A DNA stretch of 64,000 nucleotides from positions 1,492,001 through 1,556,000 of the forward strand of contig NZ_CP101827.1 of assembly GCF_024498295.1 (NCBI RefSeq), in the 5' to 3' direction. Position numbers and translations under genes: made by a program. Source of the DNA: Thermocaproicibacter melissae. GTDB taxonomy: Bacteria; Bacillota; Clostridia; Oscillospirales; Acutalibacteraceae. How positions within the stretch are numbered: position 1 is the first letter of the stretch; every line of letters starts with the position of its first letter. Shown here one piece after another: positions 61,874-64,000 of this stretch. The notes beneath the pieces were generated by a model, which was not told where the DNA came from, did not search any database, and saw nothing but the letters and a program-made list of their open reading frames with translations.

Positions 61874-63262
61874 TTACTCCAATCCGTTGACAATCTCGCG
61901 GAAACGTTCGCCGCGTGTCTCAAAATTCGGGAACATATCAAAACTTGCGCAAGCGGGCGAAAGCATAACAATATCGCCCTTCACGGCTTCGGCGCGGCAG
62001 ATTTTCACCGCCTCTTCGAGCGAGGACGCGTGAAAAATCTTCGGGTTTCCTTCGCGGTAGCCGGGTGCCGCCTTGACCGCAGCTTCGATTTTCGGCGCCG
62101 TTGCTCCGATGAGGACGAGCGTCTTTACTTTATTGACGATGGCTGGTCCCAGCGGGTCGAACGGGATGTTCTTGTCGTAGCCGCCCGCAATCAGCAAAAT
62201 CTTCTGGTCGAACAGCGAAAGCGCGCCGTTGATGGTGCGGCTCGGCGTCGTGCCGATGGAATCGTTATAATAGGAAACGCCGTCAAGTTCGCGCACAAAT
62301 TCGTTGCGGTGCGCCACGCCCGGGAACGAGCGGGCAACTTCCGCGATTTCTTCCGGCCCCGCAAGGCCCCAGACGGCGCACGCCGCCGCCAGATAATTTT
62401 CAATGTTGTGCAGGCCGGGAATACGGATGTCCGCTTTGTTCATGATTCGGGTCGTGCCCTCGGGCAGAGAAAGGAAGATTTCGCCGGATTCGTCCATCCA
62501 CGCGCCGTATTTCACCGGGTGGCGGCGGCTGAACATCAGGCACTGGCCGCGCACATCTTCCGCAAACGAAGCGGTGATCTCGTTGTCGGCGTTGAGCACG
62601 GCGCGCCCGAAAGCGTTCTGGTGCAATATGATGTTCTTCTTTGCACCGATATATTCTTCCATATCCTTATGAACATCGAGATGATTCGGAGAGACATTCG
62701 TCACAACCGCGATATCCGGACTTTTGCGCATGGAAATCAGCTGAAAGCTCGAAAGCTCCGCCACCACAACGTCTTCCGGCTTGATTTCGTCGATGCGCGG
62801 CAGAAGCGGCGTTCCGATGTTCCCGCCGACATGCACCTTCCTGCCCGCGGCCTCAAGCATTTTTGAGATGATGGTGGTCGTTGTCGTCTTGCCGTCGCTG
62901 CCTGTTACAGCGATGATGCGGCAGGGGCAAAGGTCAAAAAATACCTCCATTTCGGAAGTAACTGCAGCCCCGCGTGCGCGGGCCTCTTCCAGCTGCGGCA
63001 GATGATATTTCATACCGGGGGTGCGGAAAATAATCTCTTCGCAAAGGCCGTCAAGGTAGCCTTCTCCGGTCACAAGGCGAACGCCCAGCGCTTTCAGCTC
63101 CTTTGCAATGTCGCCGAGCTGTTCCTCCGTGCGGCGGTCGCGCCCTGTTACAATTGCTCCGTGCTTCGCAAAAAGCCGCACGAGCGGCAGGTTGCTGCCT
63201 CCGAGCCCGCAGAACGCCACCGTTTTCCCTTTGACCGATTTGTAAAATTCATCCGCTGTCAT
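61874..63262 (-). CDS. murD: UDP-N-acetylmuramoylalanine--D-glutamate ligase
   Basis: MurD adds D-glutamate to UDP-MurNAc-L-Ala in the cytoplasmic phase of peptidoglycan synthesis. The 462-residue protein has the N-terminal UDP-binding Rossmann domain (VAFCGLGGSNLP), the ATP site AVTGSDGKTTTTTI near residue 125, the Mur ligase metal region VVAELSSFQL and VTNVSPNHLDVH, then HRNEFVRELDGVSYYNDSIGTTP and a C-terminal domain with ILIAGGYDKN and LSPACASFDMFPNFETRG. I chose ATG 63262, 11 bases after GGGGGA; a TTG ten codons earlier has no ribosome site. It heads the run with the M42 genes. Confidence 0.95.
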   Translation of the reverse strand: MTADEFYKSVKGKTVAFCGLGGSNLPLVRLFAKHGAIVTGRDRRTEEQLGDIAKELKALGVRLVTGEGYLDGLCEEIIFRTPGMKYHLPQLEEARARGAAVTSEMEVFFDLCPCRIIAVTGSDGKTTTTTIISKMLEAAGRKVHVGGNIGTPLLPRIDEIKPEDVVVAELSSFQLISMRKSPDIAVVTNVSPNHLDVHKDMEEYIGAKKNIILHQNAFGRAVLNADNEITASFAEDVRGQCLMFSRRHPVKYGAWMDESGEIFLSLPEGTTRIMNKADIRIPGLHNIENYLAAACAVWGLAGPEEIAEVARSFPGVAHRNEFVRELDGVSYYNDSIGTTPSRTINGALSLFDQKILLIAGGYDKNIPFDPLGPAIVNKVKTLVLIGATAPKIEAAVKAAPGYREGNPKIFHASSLEEAVKICRAEAVKGDIVMLSPACASFDMFPNFETRGERFREIVNGLE

Positions 63263-63464
63263 TAAGCCGAATTCCCCCTGTTTGATTTTCAAGACTCAGA
63301 CCTTATTATACTTTTTCTGCTGGCAAATAGCAAGCTGAGCTTTTCGCCGAAAGAAGGTGAAAAACGTCCACAAACGGTTTTTTGCCCAACTGTATCCGCT
63401 CCAGCACACCGTAGAATAAGCCCCCACTACCATAGTTCTGACGGTGAATATTCCCCAAATAAGC

Positions 63465-63497
63465 AAAATCGGGAGGGGCATCAATGCCCTTCCCGAT
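63465..63497 (-). terminator. Intrinsic terminator after the EAL-domain gene
   Basis: On the minus strand ATCGGGAAGGGCAT and ATGCCCCTCCCGAT pair around a TG loop and are followed by TTTTG, 20 bp past the stop. Confidence 0.85.
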
Positions 63498-63517
63498 TCA
63501 TCTTCAACAGAAAACTT

Positions 63518-64000
63518 TCAGACGACTTTCCGCCCGAAATAATCGCCGACTTGGCTGACCGGCATCGGACGCGCGTAGCGGAACCCCTGAATTTTGTCGC
63601 ATTTGCATTCACGGACGAAATCATCTTGTTCCTTCGTTTCAACGCCCTCGGCAATAACCGAAAGGTTGATGTCCTTAAACATCTTTGTCAGTTCGCGAAT
63701 CATGATGTTGCATTTGTGGTTCTCCATAGATTCCCAGATGAGGCTCTTGTCGATTTTCACCACGTCGAACGGCATATCGGTCACGTGGGTAATGTTCGAG
63801 TACCCGGTGCCGAAATCGTCCAGTGCAAACTGAACTCCCTGTTCCTTCATCTCGTGCAGTTTCCCGCTGATCAGTTCATAGTCGCTCACAAGCGTGGATT
63901 CGGTCACCTCAAACAAAATGCGGTTCGGTGAAATGCCGTTGCGGCGGATAATATCCATCAAACGCGAAACCACATTTTTCTGCATGAGCTGCACTACGGA
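63518..64000 (-). CDS. EAL-domain protein (cyclic-di-GMP phosphodiesterase), C-terminal part
   Basis: The visible 160 residues are the C-terminal half of an EAL domain, which hydrolyses cyclic di-GMP; the front of the gene lies beyond the right edge. Conserved catalytic and metal motifs are present: EVTES, ALDDFGTGYSNI with the DDFGTG metal/substrate loop, VKIDKSLI with the conserved lysine, and IAEGVETKEQ with the final glutamate. The end QGFRYARPMP is a variant of the usual QGYxxxxP. With motAB in the window, a role in the motile-to-sessile switch is plausible, but the sensor domain is not visible. Confidence 0.9.
   Translation of the reverse strand, partial: SVVQLMQKNVVSRLMDIIRRNGISPNRILFEVTESTLVSDYELISGKLHEMKEQGVQFALDDFGTGYSNITHVTDMPFDVVKIDKSLIWESMENHKCNIMIRELTKMFKDINLSVIAEGVETKEQDDFVRECKCDKIQGFRYARPMPVSQVGDYFGRKVV

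Overview
The window looks like chromosomal DNA of an anaerobic, Gram-positive, spore-forming and motile member of the Clostridia, most likely the Oscillospirales/Ruminococcaceae side. The reasons are a cysteine T-box, a spore photoproduct lyase gene, flagellar motAB behind a sigma-D type promoter, pyruvate formate-lyase under FNR-type sites, a superoxide reductase fused to a regulator, clostridial-style Shine-Dalgarno sites and many TTG/GTG starts. Species cannot be named from the sequence alone.

Layout. 1-13.7 kb (all minus strand) is housekeeping: an Nramp-like transporter, cysS and cysE behind a T-box leader, a recA-recX-rimO-pgsA operon, a lipoprotein/response regulator/histidine kinase/DUF1385/prmC operon, and a peptidoglycan-binding M14 peptidase. 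14-18 kb (plus) holds motAB, an unexplained 600-bp intergenic stretch, a DUF1292 gene, a 6S RNA and exoA. 18.3-23.1 kb is a xylan side-chain operon (GntR regulator, SASA-type acetylesterase, GH67 alpha-glucuronidase). 23.3-31.7 kb holds two cysteine peptidases, an acetyltransferase, splB, an HTH-desulfoferrodoxin gene, and an FNR-like regulator followed by pflA and pflB, each preceded by an FNR-type palindrome. 31.8-36 kb holds a leader peptide and hairpin switch in front of an MFS exporter fused in frame to a fluoride channel (CrcB), a second crcB, and a methyltransferase/probable restriction enzyme pair.

37.1-52.8 kb is a complete type I-C CRISPR-Cas locus on the minus strand: cas3-cas5-cas8c-cas7-cas4-cas1-cas2, a leader, and an array that I count as 73 repeats. 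The array is the most unusual part. Near its old (leader-distal) end it is interrupted twice, by 1,634 bp and 996 bp of AT-rich, partly phage-derived DNA lying exactly between intact repeats, with genes cut off at the repeat borders. In its middle a block of ten spacer-repeat units is present 2.6 times in exact tandem copies.

53-64 kb (minus) carries a BlaI/BlaR1-type pair with two perfect operators, an ImmA/IrrE peptidase with a membrane partner, a gene-poor AT-rich stretch ending at tRNA-Leu with a possible tRNA-like remnant, and housekeeping genes (PLP lyase, acetyltransferase, two M42 aminopeptidases, murD, part of an EAL protein).

How parts work together: the cas genes and the array form one immune system; the FNR-like protein probably drives the anaerobic pfl genes next to it; the GntR protein probably controls the xylan genes behind it; BlaI probably represses its own operon through the twin dyads. 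Functions are assigned by reading motifs by eye; no database search was run.
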